Made by a program: the position numbers and the translations under genes | NCBI RefSeq assembly: GCF_016901135.1 | Contig: NZ_JAFEVL010000075.1 | Coordinates: 434,001-498,000 of the forward strand | Direction: 5' to 3' | From: Martinezella lusitana | Lineage (GTDB): Bacteria; Pseudomonadota; Alphaproteobacteria; Rhizobiales; Rhizobiaceae | Length of the DNA: 64,000 nt | Part shown: piece after piece, positions 8,611-17,147 of the stretch | Position numbering within the stretch: the first letter of the stretch is position 1 | Layout: each line of letters starts with the position of its first letter | The notes under the pieces: model-generated | Databases searched by the model: none | What the model saw: only the letters and a program-made list of their open reading frames with translations | What the model was told of the DNA's origin: nothing

Positions 8611-9042
8611 TTGGCGTTCAAAACCACGAGACCCCTGCGCTTCGGAGATTGCGACCCCTCGGGGATCGCCTATTTCCCGTCCTATCTGAACATCCTCGTC
8701 GGAGTGTTGGAGGATTACTTCACCTCGCTTGGCTTCCCTTGGAAGAGATTGGTCGACGACCGCCGGATCGGCGTGCCCACCGTGCGGCTGGATCTGACTT
8801 TCATGAAGCCGGGCTTTCAGGGCGACGACCTTGAGTTCGCGCTGACGGTACGCGGCATCGGCCGTTCTTCGCTCGATCTGGAACACCAGGTCTCGGCGAA
8901 TGGCCATGTGCTGTGGACTGCCAAGCACCGTGTCGTCGCCACCTCGCTCGACAACAATCAATCGCTTGCCTGGCCGGATGATATCCGCGCCGCACTGACC
9001 TCTCATCTGGAGACGACCGATGCACACCATCCTGCAACCTGA
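8611..9042 (+). CDS. Acyl-CoA thioesterase, 4-hydroxybenzoyl-CoA thioesterase family
   Basis: A 143-aa single hotdog-fold protein. The N-terminal RFGDCDPSGIAYFPSYL carries the Asp expected as catalytic residue in Pseudomonas-type 4HBT enzymes. TTG at 8611 is the likely start because GAGG lies 6 bases before it; a TTG at 8599 would overlap the preceding stop. In the operon it may release CoA from dead-end aryl-CoA or alicyclic-CoA esters, a proofreading role known for aromatic CoA pathways. Confidence 0.8.
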   Translation: MAFKTTRPLRFGDCDPSGIAYFPSYLNILVGVLEDYFTSLGFPWKRLVDDRRIGVPTVRLDLTFMKPGFQGDDLEFALTVRGIGRSSLDLEHQVSANGHVLWTAKHRVVATSLDNNQSLAWPDDIRAALTSHLETTDAHHPAT

Positions 9043-9415
9043 AGGCTGGGCCAAGCCGATCGGCTATGCCAATGGCATGGCGGCAACCGGCCGCATGGTG
9101 TTCGTCGGCGGCCAGGTCGGCTGGAATGCTGCCTGCGAATTCGAAAGCGACGACTTTGTCGAGCAGGTGCGCCAGACATTGAAGAATGTCGTCGCCATCC
9201 TCGCCGAAGGCGGTGCCGAACCGAAACACATCACCTCGATGACCTGGTATTTCACCGACAAGCAGGAATATCTCGCCAGCCTGAAGGCCATCGGCCAGGT
9301 GTATCGCGAGGTCATCGGCCGGCACTTTCCGGCCATGGCCGCCATGCAGGTCGTCGCCCTTGTCGAGGATCGCGCCAAGATCGAAATCCAGGCTACAGCC
9401 ATCATTCCGGAATAG
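9020..9415 (+). CDS. RidA (YjgF/YER057c/UK114) family protein, atypical
   Basis: The 131-aa RidA-fold protein overlaps the thioesterase by 23 bp. The family shape is clear: VFVGGQVGWNA, DDFVEQVRQTLKNVVAIL, then a C-terminal FPAMAAMQVVALVEDRAKIEIQ-type strand. Canonical RidA imine/enamine deaminases have an Arg in a PAR motif in this strand; here the position reads PAM, so the substrate-binding Arg is missing. It therefore belongs to an Arg-less Rid subgroup. Its place in a pathway that must lose an enamine-type nitrogen is suggestive, but standard RidA chemistry cannot be assumed. Confidence 0.85.
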   Translation: MHTILQPEGWAKPIGYANGMAATGRMVFVGGQVGWNAACEFESDDFVEQVRQTLKNVVAILAEGGAEPKHITSMTWYFTDKQEYLASLKAIGQVYREVIGRHFPAMAAMQVVALVEDRAKIEIQATAIIPE

Positions 9416-9437
9416 CTCGGGATAGACTGGGGAGATC

Positions 9438-11405
9438 ATGTCGGCACTGCGCTTTTCGCAAACCATCTCGGCGGCGCTGACCGACGGGATCCTTGTCGTC
9501 ACCATAGACAATGCGCCCGTCAACGCGCTCTCGGCGGATGTCCGGGCCGGCCTGATGGCGGCGCTCGATCATGCCGAGAACGAGCGCACAATCGCCGGCG
9601 TCGTACTGACAGGCGCGGGCAACAGCTTCATCGGCGGCGCCGACATCAAGGAATTCGGCAAGCCGCCGATCGAGCCGCTGCTGCCTGATGTCATCGCCCG
9701 CATCGAAGCCTTTGCGAAGCCCATGGCTGCAGCCATCAATGGCGCAGCGCTCGGCGGCGGCCTCGAGGTAGCGCTTGCCTGCCATCGTCGCCATGCCGCT
9801 CCGGCCGCCAAGCTCGGCCTGCCGGAAGTCAAGCTCGGCATCGTGCCCGGCGCCGGCGGAACACAGCGCCTGCCGCGCCTCATCGGCACCACCGCCGCCA
9901 TCGATATGATCGCTAGCGGACGCATCGTTTCTGCCACCGAAGCGCTCAAGCTCGGCATTCTCGATGGGGTTTCCGAGAGCGCCCTGCTCGCAGACGCCAT
10001 TGCGGGTATCAAAGTAGCCGTCGCTTCCTCGTCGCGTCGCACTGGCATACTCTCCGTTCCATCGGAGACCGTTGAGACCATCGACAAGGCAGCAGCCGAT
10101 GCGCTGCGCAAGGCACGCGGTCAACGTGCGCCTGTCGAAGCCATCCGCCTCGTCCGCCTTGCTGCAACTGCTCCGTTGACGGAAGGACTTGCCGAAGAAC
10201 GTCGCACCTTCATCGAACTTCGCGATAGCGAGGAGGCGGCTGCTTTGCGCCATGTCTTCTTCGCCGAACGCGCCGCCGGCAAGGTCGAGGGTTTGGAGGC
10301 AGTCACCCCGCGCAGAATTGAAACCGTCGGCATCGTCGGCACTGGACTGATGGGATCGGGCATCGCGGTCGCCGCACTGAACGGCGGCTATCGCGTCATC
10401 GGCGTCGAGCAGAGTGCCGAAGCAGCGGAAAAGGGCCGCGAACGGATCGCCGGCATCCTCGACAAGGCAGTGCAATCCGGACGCCTCGACGCGGCCGGTC
10501 GCGAGGACCGTTTAGGTCGATTGAGCGTGACCGCCGATATGCGGCAACTCGCGCATGCCGATATCGTCATCGAAGCCGTCTTCGACGACCTCGCCGTCAA
10601 GACCGAACTGTTCCAGCGCCTCGATACGATCGTCCGCGCCGACGCAATTCTCGCGACCAACACCAGCTATCTCGATCCTGACGTCATCGCCGCCGCCACT
10701 GCGCGGCCCGAGCGGGTCGTCGGCCTGCACTTCTTCTCACCCGCCCACATCATGCGGCTGCTGGAGGTGGTGAACTGCAAGAAGACGGCGCCGGAGGTCC
10801 TGGCGAGCGCATTGGCATTCGCGAAGCGGTTAGGCAAACTGCCGATCGTCTGCGGCGTCACCGAAGGCTTCATCGGCAACCGCGTCTTTTCGGCCTATCG
10901 CCGCGAGGCCGAATATATGGTCGAGGACGGCGCCTTGCCGCACGAGATCGATGCGGCTATGGAAGCCTACGGTTTCCCCATGGGTCTTTTCGCCGTCTAC
11001 GATATGGCTGGCCTGGAGATCGCCTGGGCGCGCCGCAAGCGGCAGGCCGCAACGCGCGATCCTGCGGAACGCTATGTCGTCATCGCCGACCGGCTATGCG
11101 AGGCCGGTCGCTTCGGCCAGAAGGCCGGGCGTGGCTGGTATGCCTATCCCGACGGCAAGCGGACAGTCGATCCGGACGTAACAGCCATGATCGACGCCGC
11201 GCGCGCCGAGAAAGGCATCGTGCCGAAGCTCTTCACTGCGGAAGAGATCGTCACCCGCCTGCTGAAAGCCATGTCCGCCGAAGGTGACGCGCTGCTTTCG
11301 GAAGGCATCGCCGCCCGCGCCAGCGACATCGATCTCGTCATGATCAACGGCTACGGCTTTCCATCGAGCAAGGGCGGCCCGATGTTCGCCGCTGGCCGCC
11401 GCTAA
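9438..11405 (+). CDS. FadB-like enoyl-CoA hydratase / 3-hydroxyacyl-CoA dehydrogenase fusion, C-terminally short
   Basis: The 655-aa protein joins a crotonase domain (GNSFIGGADIKEFG, LPEVKLGIVPGAGGTQRLPRL) to an NAD 3-hydroxyacyl-CoA dehydrogenase domain from about residue 295 (GIVGTGLMGSGIA). The dehydrogenase catalytic His is in GLHFFSPAH, with NRVFSAYRRE downstream. It would hydrate and oxidise the ring-derived dicarboxylyl-CoA chain. The protein stops after GGPMFAAGRR, where family members usually continue for several tens of residues. A palindromic repeat begins right after the stop, so the 3' end may have been cut off by repeat insertion. It is the last gene of the operon. Confidence 0.88.
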   Translation: MSALRFSQTISAALTDGILVVTIDNAPVNALSADVRAGLMAALDHAENERTIAGVVLTGAGNSFIGGADIKEFGKPPIEPLLPDVIARIEAFAKPMAAAINGAALGGGLEVALACHRRHAAPAAKLGLPEVKLGIVPGAGGTQRLPRLIGTTAAIDMIASGRIVSATEALKLGILDGVSESALLADAIAGIKVAVASSSRRTGILSVPSETVETIDKAAADALRKARGQRAPVEAIRLVRLAATAPLTEGLAEERRTFIELRDSEEAAALRHVFFAERAAGKVEGLEAVTPRRIETVGIVGTGLMGSGIAVAALNGGYRVIGVEQSAEAAEKGRERIAGILDKAVQSGRLDAAGREDRLGRLSVTADMRQLAHADIVIEAVFDDLAVKTELFQRLDTIVRADAILATNTSYLDPDVIAAATARPERVVGLHFFSPAHIMRLLEVVNCKKTAPEVLASALAFAKRLGKLPIVCGVTEGFIGNRVFSAYRREAEYMVEDGALPHEIDAAMEAYGFPMGLFAVYDMAGLEIAWARRKRQAATRDPAERYVVIADRLCEAGRFGQKAGRGWYAYPDGKRTVDPDVTAMIDAARAEKGIVPKLFTAEEIVTRLLKAMSAEGDALLSEGIAARASDIDLVMINGYGFPSSKGGPMFAAGRR

Positions 11406-11406
11406 A

Positions 11407-11450
11407 GCAATTCCAGGAAAAGTGCGCAACGGTTTTCCGTCCGGAATTGC
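11407..11450. repeat. Rhizobial palindromic intergenic repeat, copy A
   Basis: GCAATTCC, a bulged A and GGAAAA face TTTTCC(GTCC)GGAATTGC, forming a long imperfect hairpin. It is immediately followed by a second hairpin. A diverged copy of the same element lies at 50112-50156. This sequence type recurs between genes in Rhizobium genomes (recall, not searched). Confidence 0.7.
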
Positions 11451-11465
11451 GTAAAACAAAGAGAT

Positions 11466-11504
11466 AGAGCGGTTCAGAGATTCCGTGAAAAGCTGAACCG
11501 CTCT
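11466..11504. terminator. 12-bp inverted repeat between convergent genes
   Basis: AGAGCGGTTCAG (11466-11477) and CTGAACCGCTCT (11493-11504) are perfect complements around a 15-base loop. The hairpin lies between the end of the catabolic operon and the convergent cyclase gene. It may act as a terminator for both or as the second half of the neighbouring repeat element. Confidence 0.55.
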
Positions 11505-11512
11505 AAGCGCGG

Positions 11513-12724
11513 TTACGCCGCCGAGGACAGCAGCGTGAACAGTTCCTGCGGTCGGTTGACCCCGCGCAGCGCGTAGCGACCGACGGAGACGAGATCGTTG
11601 CTGCTGTGTGTCGATAGCGTCTCGACGAAGTTCGACGACATCAGGACATTGCGGTCGGCCGAACGGCACATGGAGGCGATGCGGCTGACCTCGTTGACAG
11701 CAGGCCCGATGACGGTGAAGTCCAGCCGGTCCATGCTGCCGATATTGCCATAGAAGACGTCGCCGATATGCAGGCCAAGATAGACATCGGTGACGGGCCT
11801 GCCCTCGATCTGCCGCTGGGCGTTCAGATCGCGCAGTCTCTGGCGCAGCAGCGATTCCGCCATCAGCGCGGCAGCACAGGCATCGGCGGAATTCCTCGCC
11901 TTGAAGATCGCCAGCGTGCCGTCGCCGATCAGCTTCAGCACATTGCCGCCCGCCTCGTGGATCGAGGAAATGACGGCATCGGCATAGGCGTTCAGCATCG
12001 GGATGATCTCATCCGGCTCGGCGGTATCGGAGATGCGGGTATAGTTGGCGAGATCGGAAAACCAGAGCGCCGCCGAAATCCGCTCAGTCTTGCCGCGCGT
12101 GATCTTGCCTTCGAGGACATGCCGGGCGGCATCCTCGCCGAGATAGACCTCGGCAATCGTTCGGGCGATACGGCTCATGCCGGTGCACTTGATTGCCAAC
12201 GCCAGCGCCGGCGTAAGCTTGCGCAGCACGCGCAGATCCTCGTCCGGGAAACCCACTTCGGCAGCGGTGGCGAAGTTGGAGTAGAAGCAATCCATCTCGC
12301 CGATCGTGCCCCCTTCTTCGAAACGGTGCACCATGGCCATGTAGTCAGTGTGACCATCGGCCAGCAGCGTGTCGAGCCCATAGAAATCGGCCGGCTCGCC
12401 GAAGCCGATGCGGCGGCGCACTTCGTCGCCGCCCGTCGTCAACATATGATGGAAGGCGGAACGTTGCCAATTCTCGGCGGCGATCCCCTGATGCGACGGG
12501 CCATATTCGAACTCGCGCTCGATCACCTGGTTGCCGTCCCAGCGGAAAGCACGGCCCTCATAGACCGGATGCAGCGTGTCCATCAACGCCATGGCACGAT
12601 CGAGCCTGAGACCATGCTGGCGGCACTGCTCGCAGAAACCCGCCAGGATATCGGTTTCTGCCATGCCCTTGAGGCCGGCCTGCATGAGCCAGCTGGCGAT
12701 TTCGCCGATGTCCTTCGCGTCCAT
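11513..12724 (-). CDS. Class III adenylate/guanylate cyclase
   Basis: A 403-aa protein with an N-terminal domain of unknown type (about 1-200) and a class III cyclase domain at about 215-380. FSDLANYT and KLIGDGTLAIF hold the two metal-binding Asp residues and the purine-contacting Lys. The transition-state Asn and Arg are in VNEVSRI. The second purine-contact position (Asp or Thr in most cyclases, VIGD) reads VIGP here, so nucleotide preference is uncertain. Start at 12724 follows GGGAG; a longer reading has no ribosome site. There are no membrane spans. The N-terminal domain probably senses a signal. Confidence 0.85.
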   Translation of the reverse strand: MDAKDIGEIASWLMQAGLKGMAETDILAGFCEQCRQHGLRLDRAMALMDTLHPVYEGRAFRWDGNQVIEREFEYGPSHQGIAAENWQRSAFHHMLTTGGDEVRRRIGFGEPADFYGLDTLLADGHTDYMAMVHRFEEGGTIGEMDCFYSNFATAAEVGFPDEDLRVLRKLTPALALAIKCTGMSRIARTIAEVYLGEDAARHVLEGKITRGKTERISAALWFSDLANYTRISDTAEPDEIIPMLNAYADAVISSIHEAGGNVLKLIGDGTLAIFKARNSADACAAALMAESLLRQRLRDLNAQRQIEGRPVTDVYLGLHIGDVFYGNIGSMDRLDFTVIGPAVNEVSRIASMCRSADRNVLMSSNFVETLSTHSSNDLVSVGRYALRGVNRPQELFTLLSSAA

Positions 12725-12880
12725 GGATATCTCCCGACCCTCTAAAGGATTCGCTTTAGTACGAAACTTATAGGGTTGGAATGCCATACGACGCAAAATA
12801 GTCTCAACGGAAGTAAGTGATTGCCGCCCCTGTGGCACAGAAGCGGCGATTTGACATGCTGGAAGGGTGGCGGCGAAGTC

Positions 12881-13783
12881 TCAGCCCCTTGCATGCGGCT
12901 TCAGCAGATCCTCCAGGCCGATGCGCCGGAAAAGTTCTGCGCGCACTCGGTCCGCGACGCCGTTGACGATCTCCGCACCATCTTCAGACGGATCGATATG
13001 GATACGGAACGGGCGTGTGCCGAAGGGCATATCCACGACTTCGACGATCGCGGTCGCGACCGAGGCGGCATCGGCATCGGCCGGTTCCAGCGAGGCGAGA
13101 CCTTTCAATGCCTGATCAGGAACGCCTGCATAGGGACCGTTGTCGTATTCAGCGGCGCGGGCCTTGTCGGCAGGCGAGCCGGAATGGGCAAAATGGTTGG
13201 TACCCTTCGTGAAGGCGCCGGGCACGATGATGGCCGTTTCGATGCCCCAGCGGGTCAGTTCAGACGCATAGGAGACGGCGAGCGAATCCATCGCCGCCTT
13301 GGCGGCGAAATAAGGCGACAGATAGGGCGGCGTGCCGCCGCGGGTGCTTGATGAGGATACCCAGACGACCAGGCCCTTGCCCTGTTTGCGCATATGGGGC
13401 AACGCGGCGCGATTGACGCGCTGGGTGCTGAGCACGTTGATGTCGTAGAGTTCGGCAAATTGCTCGGCCGTGAAGGCTTCCGCGGGGCCGAAGGACATGT
13501 GGCCGGCATTGTGGATGACGGTGTCGATGCGACCCTGCTGTGCGATGATCTCGGCAATGCCGGCTTCCACGGATGCATCCGAGGCGACATCGAGCTCGAC
13601 GGCTCTAAGATCGACGCCGTTCTCTCTGGCGAAGGCGGCAACCGCTTCAACCTGCGGCGCGTTGCGCCCTTGGGTCTCGCGGATGCCGGCATAGACGGTA
13701 TGGCCTGCTCTGGCGAGGGCACGCGCCGTCAGAGCGCCGAAGCCGCTCGATGCGCCAGTGATGACGATGACTTGCTTGCTCAT
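12881..13783 (-). CDS. SDR family oxidoreductase
   Basis: A 300-aa classical SDR with ITGASSGFG, NAGHMS and YFAAK (catalytic Tyr-xxx-Lys), and a longer C-terminal substrate region than average. The start at 13783 follows AAGGAG. It is downstream of another SDR on the same strand, 92 bp apart, and both lie behind a divergent LysR gene. The substrate is unknown. Confidence 0.85.
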   Translation of the reverse strand: MSKQVIVITGASSGFGALTARALARAGHTVYAGIRETQGRNAPQVEAVAAFARENGVDLRAVELDVASDASVEAGIAEIIAQQGRIDTVIHNAGHMSFGPAEAFTAEQFAELYDINVLSTQRVNRAALPHMRKQGKGLVVWVSSSSTRGGTPPYLSPYFAAKAAMDSLAVSYASELTRWGIETAIIVPGAFTKGTNHFAHSGSPADKARAAEYDNGPYAGVPDQALKGLASLEPADADAASVATAIVEVVDMPFGTRPFRIHIDPSEDGAEIVNGVADRVRAELFRRIGLEDLLKPHARG

Positions 13784-13875
13784 GATCCTGCTCCTTTTTG
13801 GATGGTCAGTTGCTGATGATGAAATGATGTCGAGAGGGGTGGTGGCGGCAGGCATTGCCCTGCCGCCTGAATGGC

Positions 13876-14616
13876 TCAGATCATGCCGCCGTTGGCGCGC
13901 AGCGTCTGGCCGTTGATCCAGCCGCCATCGGGGCCGACGAGGAAAGAGACGGCTGCGGCGATATCATCAGGCGTGCCCAGACGCTCCAGCGGGTTCATCT
14001 TGGCCATGCGGTCGATGAGTTCGTCACTCTTGCCATTGAGGAAGAGGTCGGTGGCCGTCGGGCCTGGAGCAACGGCGTTGACGGTGATCGACCGGCCGCG
14101 CAGCTCCTTCGACATGATGCCCGTCAGCGTCTCGACTGCCGCCTTCGTGGCGGCATAGACGCCATAGGATTCGAGCTTGAGCCCGACGACGCTGGTCGAG
14201 AAGTTGACGATACGGCCACCGTCGCGCAGCCGCTTGCCGGCCTCGCGCAGCGTGTTGAACGTGCCCTTGAGGTTGATGGCGATATGACGGTCGAAATGCG
14301 CGTCATCGGCGTCAGCAATCTTGGCAAGCTGCATGATGCCGGCATTGTTGATCAGCACATCGACGCCGCCGAAGGCCGCCTCGGCTGCATCGAACATGCG
14401 GCGCACGGCATCGAAATCGGAAACATCAGCCTTTGCCGTCAGCGCCTTGCCACCTTTTTCTTCGATCTTGCGGGCCAGCTCCTCGGCGGCGGCTTCGCTG
14501 CCGGAGTAGTTGATAACGACGGTGAAACCGTCTGCTGCCAGCCGCTGCGCAATGGCTGCGCCAATGCCGCGGGATGCGCCGGTAACGATCGCTACCTTGT
14601 TGGAATTGCTGCTCAT
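13876..14616 (-). CDS. SDR family oxidoreductase, 3-oxoacyl-ACP reductase-like
   Basis: A 246-aa SDR: VTGASRGIG, NNAGIM, Ser in NFSTSV and YAATK, and the C-terminal VGPDGGWINGQTLRANGG typical of FabG-like members. Of two close ATGs, 14616 is preferred because AAGG stands 9 bases upstream; the ATG at 14625 directly abuts it. It is divergent from the LysR gene at 14740, which is its likely regulator. NADPH-dependent reduction of a carbonyl is expected; the physiological substrate is not evident. Confidence 0.85.
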   Translation of the reverse strand: MSSNSNKVAIVTGASRGIGAAIAQRLAADGFTVVINYSGSEAAAEELARKIEEKGGKALTAKADVSDFDAVRRMFDAAEAAFGGVDVLINNAGIMQLAKIADADDAHFDRHIAINLKGTFNTLREAGKRLRDGGRIVNFSTSVVGLKLESYGVYAATKAAVETLTGIMSKELRGRSITVNAVAPGPTATDLFLNGKSDELIDRMAKMNPLERLGTPDDIAAAVSFLVGPDGGWINGQTLRANGGMI

Positions 14617-14686
14617 GATCTTCATCCTTCACTGATCTTGCGCCGTGGCGCGTTTCGATGAGGAGAAGATGCCTCTTTTCAAAAGG

Positions 14687-14720
14687 CGGATAATGAGCCA
14701 TTTATTGGCATCACTATCCG
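14687..14720. promoter_or_regulatory. Inverted repeat in SDR/LysR divergent promoter
   Basis: CGGATA (14687-14692) and TATCCG (14715-14720) are perfect 6-bp arms 22 bases apart, in the 123-bp gap between the divergent SDR and LysR genes. Spacing and position fit an operator for the LysR-type protein, but no experimental or comparative support is available here. Confidence 0.35.
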
Positions 14721-14739
14721 AAATGAGCGAACAAATAAG

Positions 14740-15651
14740 ATGGACAGATTCGATGCCATGCGGGTGTTTTGCCGAGTGGTGGAGCGGCGCAGCTTCACGC
14801 TGGCGGCCGAAGACACCGGCCTGCCGCGCTCGACAGTGACGGATGCGGTCAAGCAGCTGGAGGCGCGGCTCGGGGTGCGCCTGCTGCAGCGCACGACGCG
14901 GCATGTGAGCCCGACGCTTGACGGCGAGGCCTATTATCAGCGCTGCCTGCGGATCCTCTCCGACATAGAAGATGCCGAAGGCGCCTTTGCCGGCGCCAAG
15001 CCGAAGGGGGTACTGCGCGTCGATGTGCATGGAACGCTGGCGCGGCACTTCGTATTGCCGAACCTGCCCTCCTTCCTCGAAACCTACCCTGAGATCGAAT
15101 TTCAGATGACCGAGGGCGACCGCTTCGTCGATCTCATCCGCGAAGGGATCGACTGCGTGTTGCGCGTCGGCACGCTGCAGGACAGCGACATGATCGGGCG
15201 ACGCGTCGCGATGCTGGAAGAAGTTACGCTGGCCGCTCCGGCCTATGTGAAGCGTCTCGGCATGCCGATGCATCCGGATACACTCAACGGCCATCGCATG
15301 GTCGGCTTCCGCTCCTCGGCGACGGGCGGGTTGCTGCCGCTGGAATTCGAGGTTGGCGGCACGGTGCGCGAGATCACCCTGCCGGCAACCATTTCCGTCA
15401 ATGCCGCCGAGAGCTATTTCGCCGCGGCCAAGCTCGGGCTCGGCTTGATCCAGGTCCCGCGCTATCACGCTGAGGATGCCCTGCGCAGCGGCGAGCTGCT
15501 GCATGTCCTCAAGGAGTTTCCACCGACCCAGACGCCGGTATCCATGCTCTATCCACGCAGCCGCCAGCTTTCGCCGCGCGTGCGCGTTTTCATAGACTGG
15601 CTGGTCAAGGTCTTCGCAGGGCAGATCGGCGTGGAAACGCAGGCTGGATGA
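14740..15651 (+). CDS. LysR family transcriptional regulator
   Basis: A 303-aa LysR protein. The N-terminal helix-turn-helix runs from about residue 2 to 60 (FCRVVERRSFTLAAEDTGL, then VKQLEARLGVRLLQRTTR), followed by a periplasmic-binding-like effector domain. It is divergent from two SDR genes on its left and upstream of a flavin monooxygenase on its right. By the usual LysR arrangement it most likely controls the divergent SDR pair. The inducer is unknown. Confidence 0.9.
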   Translation: MDRFDAMRVFCRVVERRSFTLAAEDTGLPRSTVTDAVKQLEARLGVRLLQRTTRHVSPTLDGEAYYQRCLRILSDIEDAEGAFAGAKPKGVLRVDVHGTLARHFVLPNLPSFLETYPEIEFQMTEGDRFVDLIREGIDCVLRVGTLQDSDMIGRRVAMLEEVTLAAPAYVKRLGMPMHPDTLNGHRMVGFRSSATGGLLPLEFEVGGTVREITLPATISVNAAESYFAAAKLGLGLIQVPRYHAEDALRSGELLHVLKEFPPTQTPVSMLYPRSRQLSPRVRVFIDWLVKVFAGQIGVETQAG

Positions 15652-15791
15652 ATATTCCACGCGAGCGATCAAATAAATGAAATCGGCTCTTTGAATGCGT
15701 GAGGAGCACGCCTACGTCGTAGTGCATATTCCGCTGACGACGGCGTCGCGATGTTGTGGCGACCCGGCAATTTTCGAGAGAGACTGAGCCG

Positions 15792-17138
15792 ATGACCGAA
15801 CAGAAGCAATTAAAGCTCGGCGCCTTCATGCGTCCCGTCAGCCTGCATACCGGCGCATGGCGCTATCCCGGCGCGTATCCGGACGCCAATTTCAATTTCC
15901 AGCATATTAAGAGCTTTGCGCAGGAGCTCGAAAAGGCGAAATTCGACGCCTTCTTCATGGCCGACCATCTGGCGGTCCTCAACATGCCGATCGAGGCGCT
16001 GAAGCGCAGCCACACCGTAACCTCTTTCGAGCCCTTTACCCTGCTTTCGGCGCTGGCCGCCGTCACCGACAGGATCGGTCTCGTCGCCACCGCGTCGACC
16101 ACCTTCGACCAGCCCTACCACATCGCCCGCCGTTTCGCCTCGCTCGACCATATCAGTGGCGGCCGTGCCGGCTGGAATATCGTCACCACATCCAATCCCG
16201 ACGCAGCCCTCAATTTCGGCCTCGACGAACATATGGACCATGGCGAGCGCTACCATCGCGCCCGCGAATTCTATGATGTCGTCACCGGCCTCTGGGACAG
16301 CTTCGCCGACGACGCCTTCATCCGCAATGCCGAGACCGGCATCTTCTTCGATCCGGAGAAAATGCACGTACTCGCCCACAAGGGCGAGGAGCTCAGTGTG
16401 CGTGGCCCGCTCAACATTGCCCGTTCGCCGCAGGGCTGGCCTGTCATCGTGCAGGCCGGACAATCCGATGCCGGCCGCCAGCTTGCGGCCGAGACGGCGG
16501 AAGCGGTGTTCGCCGCACCACGCAATCTCGCAGACGGCAAGGCGATTTTCGCCGACATCAAGGGACGGATGAGAGAGATCGGCCGGAATCCGGATCATCT
16601 GAAAATCCTGCCGGCCGCCTTCATCGTCGTCGGCGATACGGTTGAAGAGGCGAAGGCCAAGCGGGCCAAGCTCGACAGCCTCGTTCACTACGACAGCGCC
16701 ATCGCATCGCTATCGATCGCGCTCGGCCATGATGCGTCCGGCTTCGATCCGGATGGCCTGCTGCCTGAAATTCCGGATACCAATGCCAGCAAGAGCGGAC
16801 GCGAACGCGTCATCGCGCTTGCCGAAGCGGAAAAGCTGACCGTGCGCCAGCTTGCCCAGCGTCTCGGCGGCTATGCCGGCCTCGCCTTCGTCGGCACGCC
16901 GCAAACCATCGCCGACGAGATGGAGCAATGGCTGCACGAGGAAGGCTCCGACGGCTTCAATGTCGTCTTCCCGTTCCTGCCGCAGGGCCTGCTTGACGTA
17001 ACCACCCGTGTCGTTCCGGAGCTGCAGCGCCGCGGCATTTTCCGCCGAGAATACGAAGGCACGACGCTGCGTGAGCATCTGGGCCTGCCGCGCCCGGACA
17101 ATCGTTTCTTCAAGGCAATGCCTGCGGCAGCGCAGTGA
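15792..17138 (+). CDS. FMN-dependent monooxygenase, NtaA/SnaA/DszA family (LLM class)
   Basis: A 448-aa bacterial luciferase-like flavin monooxygenase of the usual length for the NtaA/SnaA/DszA group. Signature stretches are GAWRYPGAYPDANFNF, FFMADHL, RFASLDHISGGRAGWNIVTT, QAGQSDAGRQLAA and the C-terminal REHLGL. These enzymes use FMNH2 from a partner reductase to oxidise C-N or C-S compounds. No reductase is adjacent. Start at 15792 follows GAGAGAGA. The next gene lies 9 bp downstream and probably shares the transcript. Confidence 0.88.
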   Translation: MTEQKQLKLGAFMRPVSLHTGAWRYPGAYPDANFNFQHIKSFAQELEKAKFDAFFMADHLAVLNMPIEALKRSHTVTSFEPFTLLSALAAVTDRIGLVATASTTFDQPYHIARRFASLDHISGGRAGWNIVTTSNPDAALNFGLDEHMDHGERYHRAREFYDVVTGLWDSFADDAFIRNAETGIFFDPEKMHVLAHKGEELSVRGPLNIARSPQGWPVIVQAGQSDAGRQLAAETAEAVFAAPRNLADGKAIFADIKGRMREIGRNPDHLKILPAAFIVVGDTVEEAKAKRAKLDSLVHYDSAIASLSIALGHDASGFDPDGLLPEIPDTNASKSGRERVIALAEAEKLTVRQLAQRLGGYAGLAFVGTPQTIADEMEQWLHEEGSDGFNVVFPFLPQGLLDVTTRVVPELQRRGIFRREYEGTTLREHLGLPRPDNRFFKAMPAAAQ

Positions 17139-17147
17139 GAGATACCA

